Assembly (NCBI GenBank): GCA_010014835.2 | Contig: JAAAKB020000014.1 | Span: 164,632-213,452, forward strand | Direction of reading: 5' to 3' | From: Apostichopus leukothele | Taxonomy: Eukaryota; Echinodermata; Holothuroidea; Aspidochirotida; Stichopodidae | Length of the DNA stretch: 48,821 nucleotides | Shown: positions 12,879-24,323 of the stretch, piece by piece | Position numbering within the stretch: the first letter of the stretch is position 1 | Layout: each line of letters starts with the position of its first letter | The notes under the pieces: generated by a model | What the model was told of the DNA's origin: nothing | What the model saw: only the letters and a program-made list of their open reading frames with translations | Databases searched by the model: none | Translations under genes and position numbers: made by a program

Positions 12879-13763
12879 CTGAAAAAACCGAACAACGAAA
12901 ATCACGAAATAAAACAACACTTTATAAATATTCAATATCCACAACCCCTTAGGACTATGATGACATTTACTTCCTTTGCTCTCTACATCTCATAACGATC
13001 TACTGTTCGAAGCATGCGGTATATCTTCGCTCTGCAGAAAGCTCATTTCTTTACGATAGCCACACAGATAGCAAGCATGTGAAAAGAGGCTACTTGCTTT
13101 TAGGTTACACTTCACGGCAATCGAATCAACAGATTCGGCTCAGGATGGTTTTACAATTTGCAAGACTGTATATTAAAGACAAGAATATTGTACAATTCTC
13201 TTAGGATGTAAACCTCTCCTTAATTTAGCTGACCAGGATTTTAAACCAAACATTTCCCAGATAGGTGGTTGGTTTGGATTCTTGACTACAGAACCCCAAA
13301 CAAAACTACCTTCAAGTTGGTATGCATGTACCCTCACCTTGACAGGTTATAAATGAAAAAGTATTATTCAACAATTTTGGGACAAAACAGGAAACCTCAA
13401 TATTCCAAGTCCTGTGGCTTTACTAACTGACTAAATCCCATATTTAGATGGTGATTCCAAATTTAATCCTTTCTTTACTATGGTGGTGGCAGTATTCTAT
13501 TAAAATCCAATCCCTGCCACTTTCTAGGCCTGTAGATCTAATCAAACTGGAATATTATATCTACACTGTTTGTTGAGAACTACTGACTGGCATACAGCCC
13601 ACTGATCAGTCATATGAGATCCAAAACATTAGAGGGAGACTAACCTTACTGCTCTTAAAAATATTGGCAGCTATATTTAGATGCATTTCATTTTTTGGAA
13701 TTGGTATAAAAGACTTGAAATATTGCTTTGAATCGTTCTATTTTTTTGGGGGGGGGTACTTAC
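12879..13763 (-). other. CACNB intron
   Basis: A short intron between two GK exons, with GTAAGT at its 5' end next to 13764. A G run of about ten bases lies beside the donor (13748-13756). Nothing else is supported. Confidence 0.65.
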
Positions 13764-13906
13764 TTTCCCTCAAAGCGCCGTTTCAGGAAGTCAAACAGGG
13801 CCTTTTGCATCATATCCGTGACTTCATATCCTTTGAGAGAGGGTCCCACAATGACGACAGGTCGAATGGTTGGAACAACATCGTAAGGCGGTGTGTTATC
13901 AGATTG
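13764..13906 (-). CDS. CACNB: CACNB GK-domain exon ([24 protein letters not shown]...)
   Basis: 143 bases, 47 codons plus two bases. Segments: [40 protein letters not shown] and LKRRFEG. It contains the degenerate nucleotide-binding loop GPSLKGYE that separates CaV-beta from active guanylate kinases (which have GPSGxGKS). It also has the [12 protein letters not shown] helix, one of the helices lining the groove that binds the alpha1 interaction domain. The start at 13906 follows TTATGTCACAG. That acceptor has a weak pyrimidine tract, but it fits phase 0 with the KEKRKPFFKK end of the previous exon, which matches the family (KKRxPFFKK followed by a few residues and PPYDVVPS). Confidence 0.95.
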
Positions 13907-14254
13907 CTGTGACATAAGACGACGGATCAACTCGTTAGAAATGACATCCCCGATCAAACCGATATATATCAAAATGACTTGAAAAATTTAAAACCAACCC
14001 TTCCAATATTTAATGCATCACAACATCTCTGGTAAGTTTGAGATAAAAGATAAGAAAAAGTAAAGTGAAAATATTTCCTACCTACATAGGTTTTATTATT
14101 ATTACTATTATTTTTTTTGCAATAATTTCTTATATCACACAGCACAATACAGAAAAACTGTCTTAGGAGTTTTTTTTTTTAACTAATGCAATTGAACCGT
14201 TTTCATTTTCAATCGAGTTACTTGATAATACCGAAGGACAAAGTATAATACAGT

Positions 14255-14460
14255 ATAATACATGTATAATGCATATATACATAATATATATACACAATAT
14301 ATACATAATATATATACACAATATATACATAATATATATACACAATATATATACAAAATATATGTATAAATAATACATAGTATAATACATAGTAAAATAC
14401 ATACATAATACATACACAATAAATATACACAATATATATACATGTAATACATGTATGATA
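14255..14460. repeat. AT-rich microsatellite, TATACA/ATAT type
   Basis: About 200 bases of interlocked TATACATAATATATATACACA units with a local period near 22 bases, then ATACATAC-type sequence. Both strands give open frames because the repeat has few stops. Confidence 0.85.
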
Positions 14461-14614
14461 CAGTTGTGCATAATCTTCAAAGGGTTCTTGTTTCCACATT
14501 GTAATAAATTTAAACGAGGAAGAATATCAGCTAAAACATCATATCATTATTAACTAGATGCACTTGTCTATAAATTACAATCTTTGTCATGAAATAATTG
14601 ATCTTTTAAAGTCA

Positions 14615-14690
14615 CCGGGTGATAAAGGACATCTGAATTGCCACCAAAATATGCTAGAAAGTCAGAAAATGGTCACCCATGCTCAAACAT
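14615..14690 (+). repeat. Dispersed repeat, copy B (copy A at 5330-5390)
   Basis: Contains TTGCCACCAAAATATGCTAG, then AAAGTC and AGAAAATGGTCACCCAT, preceded by AAAGGACATC. The order and spacing match copy A. Confidence 0.6.
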
Positions 14691-15853
14691 TTTACTGCCA
14701 AAATTTGAAAGTATTTTAAATATCCCCACACAGATATTTCAACTGTTCAAGTTTAATCCTCCTCAAATGGCTTGGAGAGTAGGAGGATCAGATCCCCTTA
14801 AAAAAAAATTGCAAAATTTTCTTGCAAATATTTAGCATGTTAACATTCTGAAGCCAATACAGATGACCTTTTAAAATTAAAGACAATCCAAACGTTCATT
14901 TCTCCTTTGTAGATGTTATTATAGTGTTCCAACAATCTGAACAAGAATTTAAAAAAACAAACAAAAAATAAAAAAAAATGGTAAAAAATCCTAAAAGCAA
15001 TAGCTTAATCAAGAGAGTCTGACATGCATTTCGTGACCATCCTTCTGGAATCACTCTTAACATGCGTAATTGCGAAAGACACGAAAAAACAAAAACTGTT
15101 TGGAGATAAAAACTGTTGCCAAGGTGATTAGCGAGTTATGCATCTACCCAAGCATAAAATGTTTTAAGGGCTGACCTTTACCAAAAACAGCCTCTCTGAA
15201 ATTAAAGACAAAAATGAGACCCCGTGGCATTTCCAAATCTGCTTGCATTGTTCTGTCTTTTTGATATTAAAATGACTGTAACAGCCGTCATTTGACGAAA
15301 TCTGTTCCGAGCATGCTTAAAAGGTCTCGTTGCTCCAACGTCTATCGACGTTAATATGTTACCAAGTAAACAACAAAAACACAAGCAAACATAAACATCG
15401 TTTGGGTAGTGATTCATCGGGTTAAGAGGATGCTTAAATTACAACCCAGCCTAAGCATTTAATAGCCGAGATACAGAAGTTGCTGTTTATCTTGTTTTAT
15501 AGAGAAATGAATCGGGAATATTCATCCATGAAATGTCCATGTAAATAGTAATAGTCTTACATCACTTTTGTGCACTTTTTGGATTTTTTGTTGCTTTTTT
15601 CTGTGGTTTTCAAATTGTGAAATATTACACAAATTATCAAAAAGAGTTTAAAATGTCGCTAGGAATGCAGCTTGCACACATAGAATCTACTAATTTCTAT
15701 GATAATATAAAAGATTTTTCGCAAATTTAGATCAGTTAAGAGGCAAAGCCAAAATTTTTCTACTTTCAATGACTGCAGAGTAAATGATATTCTCAAATTG
15801 TCCTTTGGCACTCAATGGACAGAACTACGATACTGCATGCCACTAAGTGCATC

Positions 15854-15945
15854 CTTCCCCACCCCAACCACCATTCCCCACCAACCACCATCCCAACCAC
15901 CACTCCCACCCCAACCACCATTCCCCCACCCTAACCCACCATTCC
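15854..15945. repeat. C-rich minisatellite (CCAACCACCATTCCC-like unit)
   Basis: About five variants of a 17-19-base unit built from CCAACCACCATTCCCC and CCAACCACCACTCCCA. It lies within an intron about 30 bases 3' of the donor at 15974. Confidence 0.8.
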
Positions 15946-15974
15946 TATAAAGTTTCATGAAGTGCTGTTTTTAC

Positions 15975-16093
15975 CTTTTTGAAGAATGGTTTCCTCTTTT
16001 CTTTTCCAGTTCCTTGCATCGGCAGTGTCCCACTTTTCGTTCTCCGTAGCGATTCAGAATCCTCATCTAGGCCATTTTGATCACCGTCAACTC
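15975..16093 (-). CDS. CACNB: CACNB HOOK-region exon (...KEKRKPFFKK)
   Basis: 119 bases: two bases completing a codon, then 39 codons, ending in phase 0 at GTAAAA. Segments: VDGDQNGLDEDSESLRRTKS and GTLPMQGTGKEKRKPFFKK. Vertebrate CACNB2 has an alternative exon (7A) with an acidic DATGLDAEEND-like part and the end KEKRMPFFKK, so this is the counterpart of that long HOOK exon between the SH3 and GK domains. The exon that should supply the preceding base and the SH3 domain is not visible upstream. Confidence 0.88.
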
Positions 16094-19000
16094 CTGGAAG
16101 ATTAAAAAAGAGCATTCACGATGTAAATTGCTGTTAAAAATTCATTTTAAAAAATAGTTTGCAGAGGTATGGATCGTAAAAGTTCCAGACTTTGTACACC
16201 TCCTTCTGACTTGGATGTGACTCCTCTCTGTGTCCCAGCTAATAATTTCAAACAGAAATATCCCGTAAATTTAAATTTGACAGAAACAGCTGAAATGTTA
16301 CCGAACATCACAATCAAAGATTTTCAATAATGAAAATTAAGACACCTTCCATCGTTTTGCTTGTCGCCAAACGTAAATGATTACCCAGTGCAAAAAGAAT
16401 GAACAGAACCTTTGTAGCCCAGATATTTTTGATAAAATGTGATATTGATATGCAACATCTTTCACTATATATTTGAATTCAGTGAAAAGTTTTTGAAATG
16501 AAAAAAGTACCTATATGAATTATGATGTCTTGAGTAAACCAGAACTTGGAAGCCGAGCCCAAATCAACTGTCACACCTTAACCACAACATTGATCACAGT
16601 TTGAGCTTTATAGTACGGGGGATGGGGGGGGGAGGAAGGGGGAGGTGCAATTAGGGAAAGCTAGAATTCTTATCCACTTGTTAATGAAATAGTTGGACAT
16701 ATTTCCCAGAAATAGCATTATAAAACCCACGATGAAGGCTCACTCTTATATCTCAATTTTAAAGGTCTTCATATTACTTATATTACGATCTTACTCGACC
16801 ACACAACTACAGACTCACCCGCAACTCCCCCCCCCCCCATCCGTAAATACTGTGTGGTTTTAAATATCCCGTGAGGCTGTTCTACAAACAGAAGTATTAC
16901 CCCAATAGGGTAACACCTTCCCATGCATGGTTAACTGGTATGCAGACACCATGCTACTACTGTTCACACAGCGTTAATGCATAGAGAATACACACAATAC
17001 AATCGACAATATATATATTTTTTTTCACTTTCCATAGACACACACGGTCCTATGCTTCTGAGCAGCCTATATGCTGCATTGCATTCCTGATATCAAAGTA
17101 CCTGCATAAAATTATAACAGCTACCAGGGACCAATTTAAAATAGTCAACATTTGTGACTCTATAGCTGGTGTACATGGGGACGTGTATATACACCAATGT
17201 GATTATCACTGACTTGTGTACATGCACTATCATCAAATATGCCATGGTGTGTACAGTATATGTATGGGTAGCAAACTGAATAGAATCTGGAAATTTGTTG
17301 TTAAATTGTTTTTGGCCATATCATAGATCTTCTGTGAGGAACAGAAAAATAAAACAGTCTATAATGACAGGTACCAAATCTTCACAACCCCCCCCCCCCA
17401 CCCCCATGTACCCTGGCAGGGTAGATTTCAACAAGTTTATGGTCCTGTCAATGGTACTGGCGATGAATGCAAATATGTGAACAATTTGCATTGTTATGTA
17501 CCCACAGACTACTGTCATACTGGAAACTTATGCTGAATGTTGAGAATATTGCTTTTCCAAAATACAATTTTGTTTGTTTTACACTTTTGGTTTTTGCTAA
17601 AGCCACACATGAATGAAAACGATCATCATTTTTAATTTTCATTTAATCCGGTGACCTACAGTAGCTAATTGTGTTAGTTTGCACATATTGTAGACTTCAC
17701 TTTATATGTACTGATGGTAATTAATTCATCAATCTAATACAATTGTGGTACTCAACTACAGTAGCTCAGTCTTTCATACCTCTATATTAACTACTGCTTT
17801 AATGTGAGTTTTTTTTTTTTTATTATTCAACAACCATTACACTGTATCTTAATTTCCATATCGTTATGTCGCCCTCTAAAGGCTACCACAATTATTATTT
17901 TCTAGATTGAACAATGAGTTGCTACTGGAAGACTTTGTGGAAGGCCGAAACTAATTTCGGCATTCTACACGCATTATCACATGATTACTCTGTGACCATG
18001 ATATTTATCTAGCTGGCATTCCCTCGCTGACATGCCTCACACATCTACAGAAACCCAGACGGCCAGCTTTCTTCTAGCGGGTTCTGTTTAATTATCTATG
18101 CATTCTCTACAAGCCAAGATATCAATAGAACACCTCCTGCTAATTAACTATTTATCAACTTTCTTGTTAAAGAATTCTGCATGATTAACAAGAGATTATT
18201 ATAGCTAGACGGGCAAAATAAAAAACTCATCTCGTAAAGAAAGAAACAAAGAAAACAAAAGGATGCAGAAAGGAAAAGGAAACTTAAAAATAATTGATGA
18301 TTACTTGACAGGTTAACATATGAAATATGTACAAGTATTATACATGTCTTAAGTAAGTAATAAATAATAAATATTAAATTATCTATACTAATTAAAAATA
18401 ATAATAGTAACAATTAATAAAAAAAAAAAAAAAAAAAATTGGAACCCTTTATGTAAAATTTTACATTGTCAATTTTGTGTACAAAATTAAACCTGTGTAC
18501 TGTACAGGATTGGGGAACAAAATATATCTACTTTTTGAAATATCCAGCAGTGACAGCAGGCAAGGCATTAATTAAACAGATCATTGTATAGCACGCACAT
18601 TATGACATGCACGGTAGCACCTACAATACAACAGAACTAATCTACAAGGCTACTGCACGTTAGTAAAGCCATTACAAAATCAACCAAGTTGATTAAGCTG
18701 AGGTTGAAGAATTTTATAAACAGAGGGCAAGTCACTGCACCACAATTAGTGCCTGTCTTAATTGCAACGTAGACGAGGAATGTCTATCCGCAGTATCTGG
18801 AAATCCCATCCAGCGGGTTATTGACTATTTAATTATTAAAACTGCATGATCATTAAATCCAACAACAACAAACTTAGTAACACAGGCCTACATTGCATCA
18901 AAACAATCGTACAAGATTTAAGACAATACCATTAACATCAACGGAGGTTGGTGCACAGAGCGGGTAGCGATTGAAAAAGGGAATAGATTATTTTTTATAC

Positions 19001-20505
19001 CATATGTCTGCATGACCCATAATTCACGTACCCCTGGCCCCAGTGCTGCATACCCCTGACCAACCCCTCACCCCTACCTCCCCATCCTCTCATCTGGTCT
19101 GGCATTGTGGGAGCAGAATACTATACCAGATCACACATTATCACTGGTCTTCTTCTTTCCACTTGAATCCATCTTAATTAAATTTTTTGACAATTTGACA
19201 ATTTTAATTTATTTTGTTCACCAAGTTCATTCTAAATCAATCTCAACTAGTTTTAAGTTCCTTTTCTCTGCTGCCAAATTGATGACTTCAAATGAACACT
19301 ATGACCTAAAGGTTAACCAGAATAGTCTTGTAATAATACTCTGAGAGTGGATCAAATTAAATCAATGACAATTAAGATGCAATTGCGTTCAACCGGTAAA
19401 TACGTCAAACAGGGGAAGGGAGTTACGGAAACCAAATATTGTCCATGCGCTCGGCAATTCTTGGAAGTGATCAACTGGTTACGATCATCACGACGTCATA
19501 CATTGGATTTCTGATATCCCACGCTGGAGGGGGGGGGTGGTCTTGTTTACATGTTTGGTAAACAAGATAGCTGCAAAGCTACATAGGATAACAGCCCTAA
19601 ATAATGATCAGTTATTGTGCTGCAATATCAAAAACATGAGGATACTGTATATACATATATACAAAAGATTAAGACATTTCATGATTTGATAGAATCATGG
19701 AGAGTTTTTTGTTTCTATACTGCAAAAGTCAAACTTAGCTATCTATAAAATGGATGGTACAAGATATTGTGCATATAGCTCAGGCAAATCACACAGTTAT
19801 GTACATATAGGAAGATGAGTGGAAGACTAATTGTAGGGAGAGATTAAACAGCCAATTGATGCAACAGTAATTAGGTACCACATCAAGAGTAAGAAGCTGA
19901 GGGGGGCTGCAGCCTCCTGCAACAATGCTGCATGGGACATAATCTTTCATATTCCACAGTTTCACACAGCTGAGCAGAAATTTCTTTTTTACATGGAACC
20001 TTACTTAGAAATGTGTGCATGCCCTAGAAAGACATGTTTACTTAACTTTGTGTATACTATACATTACTTCACATACAGTATGCAACATACAGTATTATGT
20101 TGGCATATAGAAGGTATAATTACTTATTCAATTGACATTTGAAAAAAAAGCTAAAACTGGCTTTTTAAGTCTAACAACCTTTTTGACAGCAATTTTTGAG
20201 GGTAAGTTAATTCTTTCTGTGAAGTGAAATATTTTGTAGATGATAACCTAGTGATAGAAATTGTCCAGAAATTGCTCCTGGGCATCCATTTGCTAATTTC
20301 AATCGGTCCCCGGGGTGACCCAGTTCGTTACGGAGAGAGCAGTGGGAAGCCAGGGAAGGGGTGGGTTTCAGGCACGAGTAACATACTAACATACTGCAAA
20401 CTTGCAGCAAAACTGAAACTATTTCATTACAAGTTATGGAACTTATGAATTACAGACTTATTTAAAAGATTTAGGAGTCTTGAAGAGCAAGAGAATATTT
20501 AGAAG
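16094..20505. other. CACNB intronic region with no confirmed exon
   Basis: I searched this stretch on the minus strand for SH3 and HOOK codons. The family-invariant Trp-Trp pair would appear as CCACCA on the plus strand, and it does not occur here. There is an unassigned 53-codon plus-strand frame (16169-16330), C and G homopolymer runs (16828-16840, 17390-17400), and a poly-A run (about 18419-18439). Confidence 0.5.
16169..16330 (+). CDS. Unassigned small open frame, possible isolated exon
   Basis: TTTGCAG immediately precedes an open frame that starts MDRKSSRLCTPPSDLDVTPL and ends at TAA 16328-16330 (53 codons). It has a balanced, protein-like composition, unlike the low-complexity frames nearby. 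I do not recognise it. It could be a last exon, a small protein or chance. It lies antisense to the CACNB intron, close to exon 15975-16093. Confidence 0.15.
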   Translation: MDRKSSRLCTPPSDLDVTPLCVPANNFKQKYPVNLNLTETAEMLPNITIKDFQ

Positions 20506-20535
20506 ATGACGTCTAACTCTAAAAACAAGATTCAG
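20506..20535 (+). CDS. Candidate first coding exon of ACOT8 (weak)
   Basis: GAAGATGACG gives an ATG with a purine at -3, ten codons (MTSNSKNKIQ) and a donor CAG-GTAATT at 20536. ACOT8 proteins usually have 10-30 variable residues before the hotdog domain. The next exon expected, carrying a motif like LxxLDxNLFR, is not seen; it would have to be in the gap at 21992. This is only a positional argument. Confidence 0.2.
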
Positions 20536-21295
20536 GTAATTTGATGAAGCTTTGTCTAGCTATATAGCTTTCTTATTCTACAATCTCTTCCAATAAAAGC
20601 CTTCAAATATTATTTTTTAATTTAATAAATAACAATCACATCTTCTGTTGTTTAAGTAGGCCAACTAATTGTCTGGACTTGTTCTTATTGCTTTACTTTA
20701 ATTAACCCATCTGCTCGATAGTGAATCAGAGGAAAACAAAAACCCTGGGATAAACTGAGCCGAGTAAAACGATCTACTTTTACGAGCTGTATACGACAAC
20801 GCGAGAGGTAAATGTCGCAGCTGTCAAAACAAAGAGTTAATGTTTGAAACTATGTAGAAACCTCTGAATCAAATAATAACATTCATGATTATGTTCACGT
20901 CCTCATACTTCGTCCTATTCCTCGGCTTCAAACTTACTTAATTGATATTTATTGATTTGAACCAGATTTCTTTTCTTTTCTTTTAACTCTCTATCTCTCT
21001 CGCTTTTTCTTATCGTCTTAGAAAACAATGAAACCGCCTTCCCATCTGATACAGTCTCCGGTATGTATCCCATAAATTTGTCAAGGAGACTGGATATTAA
21101 TTTACTTATAATTTAATTCATATTACAGCAGAAATTGATTTTCCAGTAATATTCTGCTCTCATGATATATCCATATATATATATACTTCCACAGAGACTC
21201 TATATATATATGTCAGAGTACTGTGCGAGAGGTGTACATTACATCTAATAGAACAATACCTGACCTTCATGCAGTTAACCCATCACACTCTGTAC

Positions 21296-21418
21296 ACATA
21301 TTAATGTATCCTATTACACTAACAAATACATATTAATGAATCCTATTACACAAACAAATACAATTTATCCTGTTACACAAATACATATTAATTAATCCTA
21401 TTTACACAAACAAATACA
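21296..21418. repeat. AT-rich minisatellite, ~32-bp unit
   Basis: Four copies of ACATATTAATGAATCCTATT followed by ACACAAACAAAT, starting at 21296, 21328, 21360 (shortened) and 21383. Confidence 0.8.
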
Positions 21419-21757
21419 TAATTTGTATTAATTATCATTTAATTGTGCACATCTTCTAAAAGAAAAGAATCAAGATTCAGTATTTTTTTCTGACAAAAGT
21501 AGAATGTTGTGCGGTATGGTTTGTGACACTTTATTTTTAAAATTAAAAAAAAAAGTATGGTTGACTGCTCAAGTTTGAAATGTGCATCTCACATTTATTG
21601 GTTCAAATGCAGTTTGGGCCCTTTCTAGGTGCCAGTCAGAGGCTTCAGGGATCAGGAGCGGGGAATCGGATCAGGAGCGGGGAATTGGACATCACAGGTT
21701 GTCCTCTTTAAGGGATGAAGAGTGAACTTAAATTCTGGGTAGAAAGGCACTGGTATA

Positions 21758-21991
21758 TTAATAGTTGTGACTTCCATTCTCTATAGCCGAGGTGAAGAAG
21801 CATTGCTGTTTATACATAGAGACCAGTGAATCATCTAGGTTCTTAACCACAAAGGACAGCAAAGATGGTTGGTCCACCTTTAATTCTTTATAGTAGACAC
21901 TTGTTGACTTTCCTTTCAATGAGGACATGAAAGGAAGGGAACATATAAAACTGCCAGAGGTACTGTTGAGTGTGGTGGACCCTGTACTACT
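21758..21991 (-). CDS. Unassigned minus-strand open frame cut by the gap
   Basis: The frame stays open for 77 codons from the edge of the N run to TAA at 21760-21758. It includes LKVDQPSLLSFVVKNLDDSL and ends TSAIENGSHNY. The composition is protein-like. I do not recognise it, and it does not resemble the missing CaV-beta SH3 domain. It could be the 3' end of an unidentified gene or transposon, or chance. Confidence 0.2.
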   Translation of the reverse strand, partial: SSTGSTTLNSTSGSFICSLPFMSSLKGKSTSVYYKELKVDQPSLLSFVVKNLDDSLVSMYKQQCFFTSAIENGSHNY

Positions 21992-22091
21992 NNNNNNNNN
22001 NNNNNNNNNNNNNNNNNNNNNNNNNNNNNNNNNNNNNNNNNNNNNNNNNNNNNNNNNNNNNNNNNNNNNNNNNNNNNNNNNNNNNNNNNNN
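21992..22091. other. Assembly gap (100 N)
   Basis: Exactly 100 N, so the true length is unknown. A 42-bp minisatellite abuts its right edge, a likely reason for assembly failure. The missing CaV-beta SH3 exons and the missing ACOT8 5' exon both belong in this interval. Confidence 0.98.
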
Positions 22092-22217
22092 GGTGTCTGT
22101 GTTCGGCTGTTTGCAGGGCTGCCCTGTGAATAAGATGCTTGTGTCCGGCTATTCGCAGGGCTGCCCTGTGAATAAGATGTTTGTGTCTGGCTATTCGCAG
22201 GGCTGCCCTGCGAATAA
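22092..22217. repeat. 42-bp minisatellite at the gap edge
   Basis: Units start at 22099, 22141 and 22183, each 42 bases and of the form GTGTCNGGCTATTCGCAGGG followed by CTGCCCTGTGAATAAGATG. Because 42 is a multiple of three, every stop-free frame stays open across the units on both strands, which explains the repetitive open frames here. The array probably extends into the gap. Confidence 0.92.
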
Positions 22218-22875
22218 GCCCCACCAAGATTTTAAGCAGCCCTAGGCTGTTGAAAAAATTATGTTTATGAATGTATTATTCTGTGCAGCAAGAATTTCAT
22301 GGAAATGATTGTTATGACCATCTTGAAATAACACAGCAAAAGACAAGGAAGGACATAATAGCAATGATAGAAGTAATTGCATTGTGAATGCCAAAGAATG
22401 ACATAGACATGAAATGGTGAATGCAGGTAAGATTATTGACAAGAAATAAGGTAGCAAACAACAAGGCATGGAATGGACAGGGTGAGTGAGAATTCATGAT
22501 GTGTCATTACATGGAAAGATGTGGGAATTGACCAGTGATCACAGTGAATGACCTTGACCTTGCAGCCACACAAGGAATGCCAAAAGAATGAACATCGCCA
22601 ATTAATGACAAGGAAAGAAATTGTGAAAATCACATCTTGAAAGGATAACAAGAAATGACCCGGTGATTGACATGGGATGATAGGATAAATGATTAAATAA
22701 GAAATTAAGATGGCGAATGTAGGAGGTATGTTATCGCTCTAAGGACATTTTGGACATCTGTAAATGGCCACATGCAAGTCACTTAACATATGCTGTCAGA
22801 TGCAGGTTGCAGGTCACTTAACATATGCTGTCAGATGCAGGTTTTTGGGCAAATCTCATCCCCATTCTCTTTCAG
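22218..22875. other. Region upstream of the first visible ACOT8 exon
   Basis: Purine-rich and dense in AATGA/GAAATGAC words (about 22290-22690), like an eroded short-unit array. A 35-base direct duplication (AGTCACTTAACATATGCTGT and following bases) occurs at 22778 and 22813. The ACOT8 acceptor ends at 22875. Confidence 0.45.
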
Positions 22876-23015
22876 AGCAGCTCAAATGTGGTCAGCTTTC
22901 AGAACCAAGAACCTCTTTGGTGGTCAAATCGTAGGGCAAGCTCTGGTAGCAGCTGGAAAGACCGTTGATCAACGCCTCAATGTACACTCTCTGCACAGTT
23001 ACTTTGTCACACACG
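22876..23015 (+). CDS. ACOT8: ACOT8 exon: first hotdog, FGGQIVGQALVAA
   Basis: 140 bases after CTCTTTCAG: one base completing the preceding codon, then 46 codons, then one base of Gly, with donor GTGGGT. Segments: AAQMWSAFRTKNLFGGQIVG and QALVAAGKTVDQRLNVHSLH, then SYFVTH. Human ACOT8 has RLFGGQIVGQALVAA and VHSLHCYFV at this place. The phase requires an upstream exon ending with two bases of a codon; none was found. Confidence 0.93.
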
Positions 23016-24097
23016 GTGGGTATAGTACTGTAATGTTATTGAATATTCATAAGATGTCCGTGTGCAAACGATGCACTACATTGTAGAATCTGCACCTGTT
23101 TGTTATTGAGCTGTGCATTTGCATATTGATATATAAGTTAAAGCATGCCGTCTGCTTGTCCTTGTTCACCCTGTATCTCCATCTGTCAACACGTAATCTC
23201 GGACATGTCGTCCTATATCTGTCCTGTACAGCAGGACTATGTTACGCAATAAAATATAACATGTTAATACTCAACGTCGACGGTGTTCTACTTGATTGCT
23301 TAATGAACTCATATTTAAACAAAGAAACATGACAAGTACCCTTTCTAGGACTCGTACAGGACCGTGTGCAAATAAGATGGCCCCTCAGATGGAAACTAGT
23401 TCAAAAGTTTAGATCAGGAGACATTTGTGACAACTCTTGTGAAATACAGAGCCTGTGTTATATTCAGATCTATATTATGACTAAATTATTTGTGGACTGA
23501 AGTTTGGTTGTGAGTGTTACTTTTAAAACTGAGAAGAGACTGTAGCCCATGGATAGCTTCATTGTGTCCTTAAAGTTCAACTTGTCACACATGGAGCCAA
23601 CTGGTTGCTGGCATAATTAAGGACTGCTGGGTTCAGGGAGCATTTTGTATCCATCTATGATCAATTTTTAGTTTAGTTATAGATCCAATTGTTACACAAA
23701 TTGTTCTAAGACTATAAAAACCAAATCCCCTCCTGTTGATACCAGTTCTGTATGCATGCTAGCAACATGATTCTCATATCCCAAACTCAGATGCAGTGAG
23801 TGGGACAATATGTTATCTCTTGGGTGCAATATAGCATCTTTAGCCCAGAGTTCTCAGGGGAAAGATATCATACCCTGATTCTTCTGACATGAAAGTATTG
23901 AAGGTTTCGTTGAAGCATAGATATTGATTTGAATGTTAAGAGCCTTGTCTAGCTGTACCTAAAATATTTTTCAACAGCAGTGTATTTGGGAGATGTCACT
24001 TTTCAAGCAGAATGCCAATAATTTCTTCTTATCAATGGAATTTTTGAACGTAACTTCTTTATATCTTTACCAATAAACTTGTTCTCAACTTTACCAG
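23016..24097 (+). other. ACOT8 intron
   Basis: GT at 23016 and TTTACCAG at 24097. No other feature is supported. Confidence 0.7.
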
Positions 24098-24323
24098 GAA
24101 ATCCTGACAAACCAGTCCTCTACAAAGTAGAGAATATCAGAGATGGCAAGAGCTTCTCGTCTCGATCTGTTCAAGCGATCCAAGATGGCCGTCCAGTCTT
24201 CATAATGAACGCTTCTTTCCACATTCAAGAGGAGTCTCCATTTCAACATCAGTTCTCCATGCCAAATGTTCCTGACCCAGAGAAATTGCCAAGCGACAAA
24301 GATTTACTTGGAGAATTTCTAAA
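24098..24323 (+). CDS. ACOT8: ACOT8 exon: hotdog 1 continued (PVLYKVENIRDGKSFSSRSV)
   Basis: 226 bases: two bases completing Gly, 74 codons, then two bases of Lys, donor GTAAGC. Segments: NPDKPVLYKVENIRDGKSFS, SRSVQAIQDGRPVFIMNASF and HIQEESPFQHQFSMPNVPDP. Human ACOT8 has PVLYQVERTRTGSSFSVRSV and PMQHQFSMPTVPPPE. The pattern VxRxRDGxSFxxRxV is the family signature. Confidence 0.94.

Larger units (their letters stand above)
13907..15974 (-). other. CACNB intron with simple repeats and a dispersed-repeat copy
   Basis: A 2-kb intron that holds an ATAC/AT microsatellite (about 14255-14460), dispersed-repeat copy B (14615-14690) and a C-rich minisatellite (15854-15945). Open frames across the AT repeat are artefacts of its composition. 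Confidence 0.65.
20536..21991. other. Gene-poor stretch before the first assembly gap
   Basis: It includes an exon-like 39-base segment at 21022-21060 (good acceptor CGTCTTAG and donor GTATGT, phase 0), a 32-base AT-rich minisatellite at 21296-21418, a short duplication GATCAGGAGCGGGGAAT (21651-21686), and a minus-strand open frame (21758-21991) that runs into the gap. Confidence 0.45.

Noticed and set aside
14163-14499. Three overlapping minus-strand frames of 89-105 codons
   Set aside because: They are built from the ATAC/AT microsatellite (endless Tyr-Ile-Cys-Val), not from a gene.
22206-22216. CCACCA, which could encode Trp-Trp of an SH3 domain on the minus strand
   Set aside because: In the Trp-Trp frame the neighbours read S-W-W-G-L-F and then repeat sequence, not NDWWIGR.
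21916-22245. Frames with a 14-residue repeat across the gap
   Set aside because: They arise from the 42-bp minisatellite, whose unit length is a multiple of three; both strands are open equally.
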